Of a stretch of DNA of 64,000 bases, positions 53,738 to 61,349 are shown piece by piece (the stretch's first letter is position 1; every line of letters begins with the position of its first letter). A model generated the notes under the pieces. That model was not told where the DNA came from, did not search any database, and saw nothing but the letters and a program-made list of their open reading frames with translations. A program made the position numbers and the translations under genes. The stretch lies in NCBI GenBank assembly GCA_047602055.1, contig JASGIG010000001.1, forward strand, positions 1,612,001-1,676,000, in the 5' to 3' direction. This DNA is from JAODBQ01 sp047602055. GTDB taxonomy: Bacteria > Actinomycetota > Acidimicrobiia > Acidimicrobiales > Ilumatobacteraceae.

Positions 53738-54210
53738 GCAGCGACCCACCGTCGGCTGCGTCGGACGTCGACGAGGCGGAGCACCCCACCGAGATCCCCT
53801 GCCCGAACTGCGGGACGACGTGGAAGGGCAACGACCTGCGCCCGCATGCCGCATGGTTCTGCGCGAAGTGCCAGTACCCGCTGTTCTGGGCACGGCCGCA
53901 GCCGCGCCCGGTCATGGCGACGATCGACGACTCGCTCGCCCGCCTACCCGGCACGGTGGGGCGCACGTCGCTGACGCCGGTCGAGTGCCCGCGATGCCAC
54001 GAGCACAACCCGCCGGCGAACTGCGTGCGTTGCGGGGCGTCGCTGATCCAGGAGCCGCTGCCGCCGCCACCGCCGATCGTGCAGCAGATCGTCGTCGCCC
54101 AACCCGTCGTCGTGCCGCCGCCGCCCAGGGTCTGGCCGTGGATCGTCTCGACGGGCGTGCTTGCCCTCGTCGCGATCATCCTGCTGGTGCTTCTGCTCCT
54201 CGTCGACTGA
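53734..54210 (+). CDS. tail-anchored double zinc-ribbon protein
   Basis: A 158-residue protein. Two zinc ribbons are visible: CPNC at about residue 23 with CAKC about 18 residues later, and CPRC followed by CVRC near residue 90. A Pro-rich spacer (LPPPPPIVQQ) follows, and one C-terminal membrane span (WPWIVSTGVLALVAIILLVLLLL) ending two residues from the stop. This predicts a cytoplasmic protein anchored by its tail. Being the last gene of the eCIS operon (ATGA overlap), it may tether or sense the assembled machine at the membrane. That role is inference. Confidence 0.8.
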   Translation: MSSDPPSAASDVDEAEHPTEIPCPNCGTTWKGNDLRPHAAWFCAKCQYPLFWARPQPRPVMATIDDSLARLPGTVGRTSLTPVECPRCHEHNPPANCVRCGASLIQEPLPPPPPIVQQIVVAQPVVVPPPPRVWPWIVSTGVLALVAIILLVLLLLVD

Positions 54211-54231
54211 ACCCCCTGCTAGAACCTGGGG

Positions 54232-54582
54232 ATGACCGAAGCGGGCACCAACGACACGCTGCACGTGCACGTCGCCGCGGACGGCGTGATCGTCGCCTCC
54301 GGTGACGTCGACGTGGCCGGCGGGCCGATCCTCGACGCGGCGATCGTCGAGCAGGAGCGCCGCCTGGTCCCCGGGCACTCGATCGTCATCGACCTCACCG
54401 ACGTGACGTTCATCGACTCGTCCGGGCTGCGCAGTCTGCTCGGCGCCAGCCGTCGTGCCGGTGAGCGCGCCGGTGCCGTCGTGCTGCGCTCGCCGTCGCC
54501 ATCGGTCCGGCGATTGCTGGAGATCACCGGGACGGCGGCGCAGTTCCGCATCGAGGGCGGCGACGCCGGAGCCGGCGCATGA
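54232..54582 (+). CDS. STAS-domain anti-sigma factor antagonist
   Basis: A 116-residue SpoIIAA/RsbV-type antagonist. VIASGDVDVAGGP is the first strand region, and VTFIDSSGLRSLLGA carries the serine normally phosphorylated by the partner kinase. Unphosphorylated antagonist binds the anti-sigma factor and frees the sigma factor. It starts 21 bp after the eCIS zinc-ribbon gene and overlaps the anti-sigma gene by 4 bp. Confidence 0.93.
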   Translation: MTEAGTNDTLHVHVAADGVIVASGDVDVAGGPILDAAIVEQERRLVPGHSIVIDLTDVTFIDSSGLRSLLGASRRAGERAGAVVLRSPSPSVRRLLEITGTAAQFRIEGGDAGAGA

Positions 54583-54989
54583 GCGAGCGAAGCGACTCCA
54601 CGGTCGCGCTCGGCGGGCCCGTCGTCATCCAGGTGCCGGCTCACCCGGCGATGGCCCGGCTCGTGCGCCTCTCGGCCAGCTCGCTGGCGGCGATGGCGAG
54701 GATGGACGTCGACGACATCGAGGACGTCAAGATCGTCGTCAGCGAGGTGATGGCGACGCTGATCGAGCACGGCGACGGGCCGGACATCACGATCAAGCTC
54801 GAGCTCGGCACCGACCGGCTGACGATCGGCGGCTACACCGAAGCGCGCAAGTTCGCGGCAGACAGCGAGGAGCTGGCGCTCAGCGCGACGGTCCTGTCGG
54901 CGATCGCCGCCGAGCACCGCATCGAGCACCTCGACGGTCAACTGCTGATCATCGCCGCCTACCAGGCCGTCGACGTCGCGGATGCCTGA
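54579..54989 (+). CDS. anti-sigma factor, RsbW-like, with degenerate ATPase N box
   Basis: A 136-residue HATPase-fold anti-sigma factor. The helix VDDIEDVKIVVSEVMATLIEHG matches the N-box region, but the Asn that binds Mg-ATP in the usual E-x3-N pattern is replaced by Thr-60, and clear G boxes are absent. It may therefore bind sigma without acting as a kinase, leaving phosphorylation of the antagonist to another protein, or be switched by binding alone. Its first codons are made from a GAGCGAGCG repeat copy. It overlaps both neighbours. Confidence 0.8.
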   Translation: MSERSDSTVALGGPVVIQVPAHPAMARLVRLSASSLAAMARMDVDDIEDVKIVVSEVMATLIEHGDGPDITIKLELGTDRLTIGGYTEARKFAADSEELALSATVLSAIAAEHRIEHLDGQLLIIAAYQAVDVADA

Positions 54990-55779
54990 CCGCCGGCCGC
55001 AGCCCGCCGAGCGCCCGACGGATCCGCACGAGCGCGCCGCGTTCGACGCCGCCAACCTCGAACGGTTCGAGCGCTGGCGGGCGACGGGCGACACGGCGCT
55101 GCGCGACCAGCTCGTCGTCGACCACGGCTGGATCGCGACGCGCGCAGCACGCCGATTCGCCGACCGCGGCGAGCCGTACGACGACCTCCACCAGGTCGCC
55201 TCGCTCGGCCTGTTCAAGGCGGTGGAGCGCTTCGATCCCGAGGTCGGGTCGAGCTTCCTGGCGTTTGCGATGCCGACGGTGGTCGGCGAGATCCGCCGGC
55301 ACTTCCGCGACCACACGTGGAGCGTGCGCGTCCCTCGCCGGGCCAAGGATCTCAAGGGTGCGCTGACCGCGGCCGTCAACGACCTGTCGCAGGAGCTGGG
55401 GCGGGCGCCGAGGGTCGACGAGATCGCCGATCGACTGCAGGTCGACGCCGAGGTGGTGCTGGAGACGATGGAGGCCTCGGCCGCGTACCGCACCTCGTCG
55501 CTCGACCTGCCGCCCGGCGAGCAGCCGTCGGCGCTGCAGTCGGCGCTGGCGAGCGACGACGCCGACCTCGCCTCGATGGTCGACCGGGCCGCGATCGGTC
55601 AGCTCCTCGCCGAGTTGCCCAAGCGCGAGCGGCGGATCCTGTACCTGCGCTTCTTCGAGCAGATGAGCCAGGCCGAGATCGCCGCCCAGGTCGGCACCAG
55701 CCAGGTGCACGTCGGCCGCCTGCTGCACGCCAGCCTCGCCAAGCTCCGAGCCCACCTCGACGAGGACGACCTGTCCTGA
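54982..55779 (+). CDS. SigB/SigF-type alternative sigma factor
   Basis: A 265-residue group-3 sigma-70 factor. Region 2 includes LVVDHGWIATRAARRF, YDDLHQVASLGLFKAVERFDP and the -10-contacting FLAFAMPTVVGEIRRHFRDH. Region 3 follows (ELGRAPRVDEIADRLQV), and region 4 ends with LPKRERRILYLRFFEQMSQAEIAAQVGTSQVHVGRL split over the helix-turn-helix. Such factors serve general stress, stationary-phase or developmental programmes and are released by partner switching, here by the two genes just upstream. Likely targets include the Dps gene next door and perhaps the eCIS. Confidence 0.93.
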   Translation: MPDRRPQPAERPTDPHERAAFDAANLERFERWRATGDTALRDQLVVDHGWIATRAARRFADRGEPYDDLHQVASLGLFKAVERFDPEVGSSFLAFAMPTVVGEIRRHFRDHTWSVRVPRRAKDLKGALTAAVNDLSQELGRAPRVDEIADRLQVDAEVVLETMEASAAYRTSSLDLPPGEQPSALQSALASDDADLASMVDRAAIGQLLAELPKRERRILYLRFFEQMSQAEIAAQVGTSQVHVGRLLHASLAKLRAHLDEDDLS

Positions 55780-55885
55780 ATCGTGCTCCGGTCGCAGCCA
55801 AGCTGCTCCCTGCGCCTGCCTGCTCGCCGCCTCCGCTTCGCTTCGGCGCTCGCCGCGTCTTGAATCGGTGCTCTGTCTTGGGGCT

Positions 55886-55912
55886 GGTCTCGACCGCGCC
55901 CTGAACGGGTAG
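55886..55912 (+). promoter_or_regulatory. SigF-like promoter before the Dps gene
   Basis: GGTCT (55886-55890), 16 bp, GGGTAG (55907-55912) closely fits the SigF consensus GGWWT-N16/17-GGGTAY, 31 bp before the Dps start. The rest of the 164-bp gap (55780-55943) holds GC-rich sequence with a GCTTCGCTTCGGCG stretch related to an element at 63207-63236 and no gene. Confidence 0.5.
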
Positions 55913-55943
55913 GCGCCATCGACACTTTCGAGAAGGAGACGTC

Positions 55944-56642
55944 GTGGCGCGTTCGAACAGTTCATCCGGCGGCCGTGGGGCCGCCTCCACCAAGCGGGTC
56001 GCCGGCGAGCGGCCGGTGACGTCCACCCATCGGGGCGCGTTCACCGCGCCCGGGTTGTCCGACGAGGACGGGGCGCGCGTCGCCGATGCGCTGCAGGCCC
56101 GGCTCGGCGCGCTGCTCGACCTGGCGATGACGCTCAAGCACATCCACTGGAACGTGGTCGGCCCGGCGTTCATCGGCGTGCACACGATGCTCGACCCGCA
56201 GCACGCCGGCGTGGCGCGGATGACCGATGCGCTCGCCGAGCGGATCGCCACGCTCGGCGGCGTGCCCAACGGGCTGCCGGGCGCGCTCGTCGCCGACCGC
56301 GACTGGGACGACTACGAGCTCGGCCGTGCCGACACGCAGGCGCACCTCGGCGCGCTCGACCTCGTGTACCGCGGCGTGATCACCGATCACCGCGCGGCGA
56401 TCGACGAGGTCGACGAGATCGACCCGGTGTCGGGCGACCTGCTGATCGGCCAGACCGGCGAGCTGGAGGAGTACCACTGGTTCGTCCGCAGTCACCTGGA
56501 GGACTACGCCGGTGGCCTGAGCACCGCCGGGGCGCGCACCGAGCTGTCGGCCGCCTCCTCGGCGGTCCGCAAGGCGGGCAAGCGTGCCGGGGGTCCCGCT
56601 CGCGCCACCAAGGCGCCGGCGCGCAAGCGCCGCGCCGGCTGA
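55944..56642 (+). CDS. dps: Dps family DNA-protecting ferritin-like protein
   Basis: A 232-residue Dps. The ferroxidase ligands are in LKHIHWNVVGPAFIGVHTMLD (His, His and Asp; shown in pieces around residues 65-85) and the helix starting ARMTDALAERI. The N-terminal 40 residues and the last 35 (KAGKRAGGPARATKAPARKRR) are Lys/Arg/Ala-rich, histone-like tails that should bind DNA. Dodecamers oxidise Fe(II) with peroxide and coat DNA in stress. GTG start with AGAAGGAGA upstream; a SigF-like promoter lies just before. Confidence 0.92.
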   Translation: MARSNSSSGGRGAASTKRVAGERPVTSTHRGAFTAPGLSDEDGARVADALQARLGALLDLAMTLKHIHWNVVGPAFIGVHTMLDPQHAGVARMTDALAERIATLGGVPNGLPGALVADRDWDDYELGRADTQAHLGALDLVYRGVITDHRAAIDEVDEIDPVSGDLLIGQTGELEEYHWFVRSHLEDYAGGLSTAGARTELSAASSAVRKAGKRAGGPARATKAPARKRRAG

Positions 56643-56687
56643 CGTTCAGCGGTAGCCGGCGACCTGCACCGCGTACGACGTGGCGTA

Positions 56688-57141
56688 GCGGCCGCGGCTC
56701 GTGGCCCTGGCCTACCGCATGCTCGGCTCGACGACCGATGCCGAGGACGTCGTCCAGGACGGTTGGCTGCGCTGGGAGCGGCTCGGCGTGGACGGCCGCG
56801 CCGGCGTGGCCAACCCGGCGGCGGGTGCACGACGGCCGTCACCCGGCTCGCCCTCGATCGGCTGCGCGCCGCCAAGCGCCACCGCGAGGAGTACGTCGGG
56901 CCGTGGTTGCCGGAACCGGTGGCCACGGTCGCCGACCCTGCCGACTCGGTGGAGCTGGCCGAGTCGTTGACGCTCGGCTTCCTCACGGCTTCCCGAGCGG
57001 CTCGGTCCGGTGGAGCGGGTCACCCGTCTGCTCGTCGACCTGGCGACGCGGCTCCCCGCCGGCGTGGTCATCGAGGCGCGCGACGGCCTGGTCGCCGCCG
57101 TGCGGATCATGGTCAACCCCGACAAGCTCCACGCCGTCTGA
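56688..57141 (+). pseudogene. SigJ-like ECF sigma factor remnant
   Basis: The pieces of an ECF41/SigJ-like sigma factor occur in order but are broken. LVALAYRMLGSTTDAEDVVQDGW (region 2) runs from about 56700, with an in-frame TAG just before it. After a one-base loss near 56822, TTAVTRLALDRLRAAK and PWLPEPVATVADPADSVELAE continue. Soon after, GPVERV is joined directly to the C-terminal end of the SnoaL-like domain (VVIEARDGLVAAV, NPDKLHAV), so region 4 and most of the C-terminal domain are missing. A large deletion of this kind means true gene decay. Confidence 0.75.
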
Positions 57142-57192
57142 CCCGCAGGGTGAGCCGTCGAGCCACGTGTCGTCGAGCCATGTGTCGTCGGG

Positions 57193-57696
57193 CTACGAGT
57201 CGGCGGCCAGCTTGAGGGCTTCGCGCACGAAGTCCTCGGCCTCCTTCGGCAGGACCGCGTGGTCGACGTCGGCCCCGCCGGCGACGGCCTCGTCGACCAT
57301 CGCGCCGATGGTCGCGGCCGAGGCCTCGTCGGCGAGGACGAACACGACGGCCTCCGAGCCCTCGATCATCAGCCCGATCTGCTTCATCAGATCGTCGGAG
57401 ACGCCGCGGTCGCGGGCCTTGCCGACGAGGGCGCCGATCCCCGCGCCGACGGCCACGGCCGGGACGAGCGGGGCCGAGAAGAGGCCGACGAGCAGGCCCA
57501 GCGCGCCACCCTTGAGCGCCCCCTTGCCGGCGGTTGCGTCCGCGGTCTGCTGGAGCTTCACCTTGCCGCTGTCGGTCTTGTAGACCAACGCGAGGTCCTC
57601 GATGGTGATCTTGCCTTCCTCGACGGCGGCGTCGACGCGGTCCATGACGCGCTCGCCGGCCTCACGCGAGGCCACGCCGATCGTGACGATGTTCAT
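57193..57696 (-). CDS. DUF1269 family protein
   Basis: A 167-residue DUF1269 protein. The N-terminal ferredoxin-like part has VMDRVDAAVEEGKITIEDLALVY. A glycine-rich hydrophobic stretch follows (ALKGGALGLLVGLFSAPLVPAVAVGAGIGALVG, residues about 65-97), which may insert into or associate with the membrane, then a C-terminal domain with SEAVVFVLADEA. The family is common near stress genes, with unknown function. GGAGGAGAG lies directly before the ATG. It is divergent from the LuxR-type gene. Confidence 0.85.
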   Translation of the reverse strand: MNIVTIGVASREAGERVMDRVDAAVEEGKITIEDLALVYKTDSGKVKLQQTADATAGKGALKGGALGLLVGLFSAPLVPAVAVGAGIGALVGKARDRGVSDDLMKQIGLMIEGSEAVVFVLADEASAATIGAMVDEAVAGGADVDHAVLPKEAEDFVREALKLAADS

Positions 57697-57887
57697 GCTC
57701 TCCTCCTGGTGTCGCAGCGGTCGCCGTACGACGGCGACGGTCGCGCTGATGGCCGTGAAGGTAAGGCGGCGCCGTCGCGCCGGTCTCGCGTCGCAGGCAG
57801 AACCGTCCCCCTCGCCCCGTCCCCACGACGGATCGACGGCGGTGTGGGTGCGCGCCGGCGCGGGCCCGGATGCCATCATCTGCGCCG

Positions 57888-60387
57888 ATGGGAGTCCCGG
57901 CCAGGCTCGAGGAGCGCTTCGGTCGCTGCCCGCTGGTGGTGGTGACCGCACCGGCCGGGTTCGGCAAGACGACGCTGCTGCAGTCGTGGTGGCGGCGCGC
58001 CGGCGACGTGCCCAAGGCGATGATCTCGTTCGACGCCTTCCGCCGGCCGAACGCGCTCGACGCGGCGCGGGCCGCGGTCAGGGGCCTCGTCGCGCTCGGC
58101 GTGTCCCCGGCGGCGGCCGACGAACTGGCCGCGCTCGTGCCCTCGGACGGCGGGTCGTTCGGCAGCGAGTTCGTGCGCGCCGTCGAGGACGCCATGCGCG
58201 AGCTGCCCGGCGAGCTCGTCGTGTTCTGCGACGACGTCCACGGTCTCGTGCCCGATGCGGCACGCGAGCTCGGCCGGATCCTGTCGATGGTGGCCGACGA
58301 CCGTCATCGCGTCGTGGTCGCCACACGGGTCGAGCCGCCGTGGCCGGTCCATCGCTGGGGGGTCACCGGGTTCGCCGACCTGCTCACCGCCGACGACCTG
58401 CGCCTCACGACCGACGAGGTCGCCGAGATGCTCGGACCCGACTTCGCCGCGGTCGCGCCGCGCGTGGCCGCAGTCACGGGTGGCTGGGCGGCCGCACTGG
58501 AGGTGGTGCGGTGGCGTCTTCAGGTCGATCCGCAGATCGACGTGGAGCGCGCCGCGTTCGACCTCGTCGACTACGTGGGCGCCGAGGTGTTGCCGCTGCT
58601 CGATCCGGCCGACGTCAGGGTGCTGATCCGCGCGTCGATCCTCGAGCCGTTCCCCGTCGGCGTGGCGGTGGCGGTCACCGCCGAGCCGGTCGCGCCGCGG
58701 GTGCTCGACGAGACGGTGCGGCGCACGTCGCTGGCGTCCCGGCTGACCGACGGCCGCTACGCCTACCACGCGGTGCTGCGCGAGGCGCTGCGCCGACGGC
58801 TCACCGTGCTGGAGCCGGGCGTCGAACCCGAGCTGCACCTCCGTGCGGCCGACGCGTGGTTGGAGGAGCCCGACTCGTTCGTCGGGTTGACGAGCGCGCT
58901 CGACCACCTCGTCGAGGCTCGCCAGTGGGAGCGCGCCCTGGAGCTGCTGCGCCGACGGTGGATCGAGATCGACCAGCACGCTCGGCTCGACCGCATCGTC
59001 GAGTGGCTCGAGGCCATCCCCGGCCGCTGGTGGCGCGACGACGTCGAGACGATGCTGCTCTTCGGCTGGGCCAACCTGCGGACCGGTCGCGCGTCGCGCG
59101 CACTGGAGATCGTGCACGATCCGACGATCGCCGCCAACCCGGCGGCCGTCGCCGTCGCCAGGCTGGCCTACGCGTCGACGACCGCGTGGTCGACGGACCC
59201 GCTCGAGACCCTCGCGCTGGTCGACGAGGTCCGCCCGACGCTGGCGGCGCTCGACGCTCGCTCGCTGCCCGACCTGCCGGCGTACCCCGGCGTCGCCAAC
59301 TTCGTGCTCGCCGCCGAGATCGCCACCGCCCAGGCGTGCTCGTTCGTCGGCAGGTTCGCCGACGCCGCCCGGGAGTACGAGCTGGCGCTGCGCAGCCGTG
59401 CCGAGATCGCCCCGATGACGCAGGTCGCCGTGCTCGGCGGCCTGGCGTTCGCGCTGGCGGTGCGGGGCGAGCCGGTGTCGGCCGCCGAGCGCGCCGAGGA
59501 GGCGCTGGGCATCGCCGCCGACACCGGGACGGTCGATCACGTCCGCATCGCCCCGGCGCTGATCGGCTCGGCGGTCGTCGCCGCGCTGGCGGGCGACACG
59601 GCGGTGGCGCTGGAGCGGCTGGACGAGGCCGCGCGGCGCTGCCGGGCGGTGCGCGCCGCCAACCTCCTGCGGATGGCCGACATGGTCGGGGCGATGTGCG
59701 GTGCCCCGCCGTCGTATCTCGCCGACGTCGAACCGAAGTTGACGCCGGCGCGGCTGCCGCTCGTCGACCAGTTCGTGGTCGCCGCGTCGGCTCGCCGGCG
59801 GGCACGCCTCGGCGATGCCGCCGGCGCCGCCGTGGACCTGCACGCCACCACGCCGCACGAGCTGACGCTGTCGGCGTGGGTGGAGGTGCTCCTCGCCGAC
59901 GGCGACCGTCGCGAGGTGCGCCGATGGGTGGGCGCCCAGCCGTCGCCGACGTGCGTTCACGGTGTGATCGTGCGCCGGCTGGTGGAGGCGGCCACGGCCG
60001 ACCGGGGCGAGCAGGTCGCCGAGCTGGCCGGTGCCGCCGCCGATGCCGCAGCAGCCGGGCGGCTGCTCGGCGTGCTGCTCGACGCGCCCAGCCAGCTGTG
60101 GCAGCGGCCCGAGGCCACCCACTCCTCCCATCCGCTGCTGCTGGAGGCGCTCCAGCGGCTCGCCGCCGAGGCCGACGACCCCTCGCCGGAGCGGTTGACG
60201 CCGCGGCGAGCTCGACCTGCTGCGCCTGCTCCCGCTGTCGCTGAGCGTCCAGGAGCTGGCGGCGCGGCTGTTCGTCTCGGTCAGCACGGTGAAGTGGCAC
60301 CGGGCGAGGCTGTATCGCAAGCTCGGCGTGCGCCACCGTCAAGCGGCCGTTCAGGTCGGCGTCGAGCGCGGCCTGCTGCGCCGCTGA
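57888..60387 (+). pseudogene. LAL-type LuxR regulator, frame broken once before the HTH
   Basis: A large ATP-binding LuxR (MalT-like) regulator. P-loop APAGFGKTTLL at about residues 21-31, Walker B-like LVVFCDDVH near 110, and a long helical TPR-like middle. The C-terminal DNA-binding domain ELDLLRLLPLSLSVQELAARL with SVSTVKWHRARLYRKLGV is intact but in the next frame. Deleting the single extra C at 60207, directly before GAGCTC, restores LTPR-ELDLL and an 832-residue protein of normal length. Frame 1 alone would run on past the HTH as nonsense. Either a sequence error or a very recent mutation. The ATG at 57888 is used; 57870 is possible. Confidence 0.78.
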
Positions 60388-61301
60388 TCCGACGACCGCG
60401 GCACGCTCCACGAACTGCTCGAGCTGAGCTCGCTGGAGCGCTACTGCTACCAAGTCGACACTGAATGGGTCGAGCAGCGCACCCGGGACCACGCCAAGCT
60501 CGTTCGCCGCACGGTGCGCAAGGCCGGCCAGCGCACCTCCGAGCAGGTGCTCGGCAAGATGGCCACCACCACGGCGGAGGGTGGGCTGCGCATCGCCGAC
60601 GTCCCACCGGTCACCCAGCACGTGGACGACGTCAGCGTCGAGGAGACTCGCCGCGATCGTCGAGCAGTACCGCAACACACTGCGCGCCGACACCGCCCTG
60701 CTGCTGTCGCAGTACGCGCTGGTCGACTTCGTCCTGCGCGTCGTCGGCGTCGGCTCGGTGGGCCCCGCCGCTACGTGGCTCTGCTCGTCGGGCCGTCGGG
60801 CGAGCCGCTGTTCCTGCAGGTCAAGGAGGCGCCGCCGTCGGTCCTGGAGTCCCAGGGCGGCCACCGCTGCGAGTTCGAGCGGCTCCCGCGCGTCGAGCAC
60901 GGCCGGCAGGGCTTCCGGGTCGTGTCCGGCCAGCGCATCCTGCAGGCCCAGTCCGACCAGTTCCTCGGCTGGGTCGGGAACTGGCAGCACGACCAGGACG
61001 GGCTCCTGCCGGCCGACTTCTACTTCCGCCAGTTCCGCGAGATGAAGGGATCGATCGAGACCAGCGGGCTGTCTCGGTCGGAGTACGCGGCGTACGTCGT
61101 GTTGTGCGCCCGGCTGCTCCCCGCGCCCACAGCCAGTCGCCGGGCGCCGCCGCCGTCGACGGCTACCTCGGGGGTTCCGACCGCTTCGACCGGGCGGTGG
61201 CGCGCTGGTCGATGTCCTATGCGGACCAGACCGAGCGTGACGTCGCCGCGCTGGAGGCCGCCGTGCAGAGCGGGCGGGTGCCCGCCGAACGCAGCATCTG
61301 A
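60388..61301 (+). pseudogene. DUF2252 family remnant, truncated and multiply frameshifted
   Basis: The C-terminal two thirds of a DUF2252 protein. It opens in mid-domain (ELSSLERYCYQVDTEWVEQ), with no start codon, immediately after the LuxR stop. TSEQVLGKMATT, then after a +1 shift (about 60652) AIVEQYRNTLRADTALLLS and VVGVGSVGP. After a second shift (about 60767) VALLVGPSGEPLFLQVKEAP, GFRVVSGQRILQAQSD and DFYFRQFREMKGS follow, and after a third (about 61122) AHSQSPGAAAVDGYLG to the end. DUF2252 proteins have a kinase-like fold of unknown function. The missing N-terminus shows real decay, whatever the origin of the shifts. Confidence 0.78.
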
Positions 61302-61349
61302 CATGAGCTTCCGGCGGGGGACGCGCATCCCTGTGCCATCATCGGGCCG

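Noticed and set aside
27936..54210. Prophage
   Set aside because: There are no capsid, portal, terminase, integrase or lysis genes; the gene set and order (DUF4255, DUF4280, DUF6760, LysM, DUF4157-like) fit an eCIS.
56643..56690. Short minus-strand coding remnant (GRYATSYAVQVAGYR) before the SigJ-like fragment
   Set aside because: It could be the C-terminal end of a lost neighbour, but 15 residues are too few to support a gene.
16339..60213. Programmed +1 frameshifting as an explanation of several broken genes
   Set aside because: The breaks have no common slippery heptamer, rare codon or stop at the site, affect unrelated genes, and several have AGCTCGA nearby, which fits error or mutation better.
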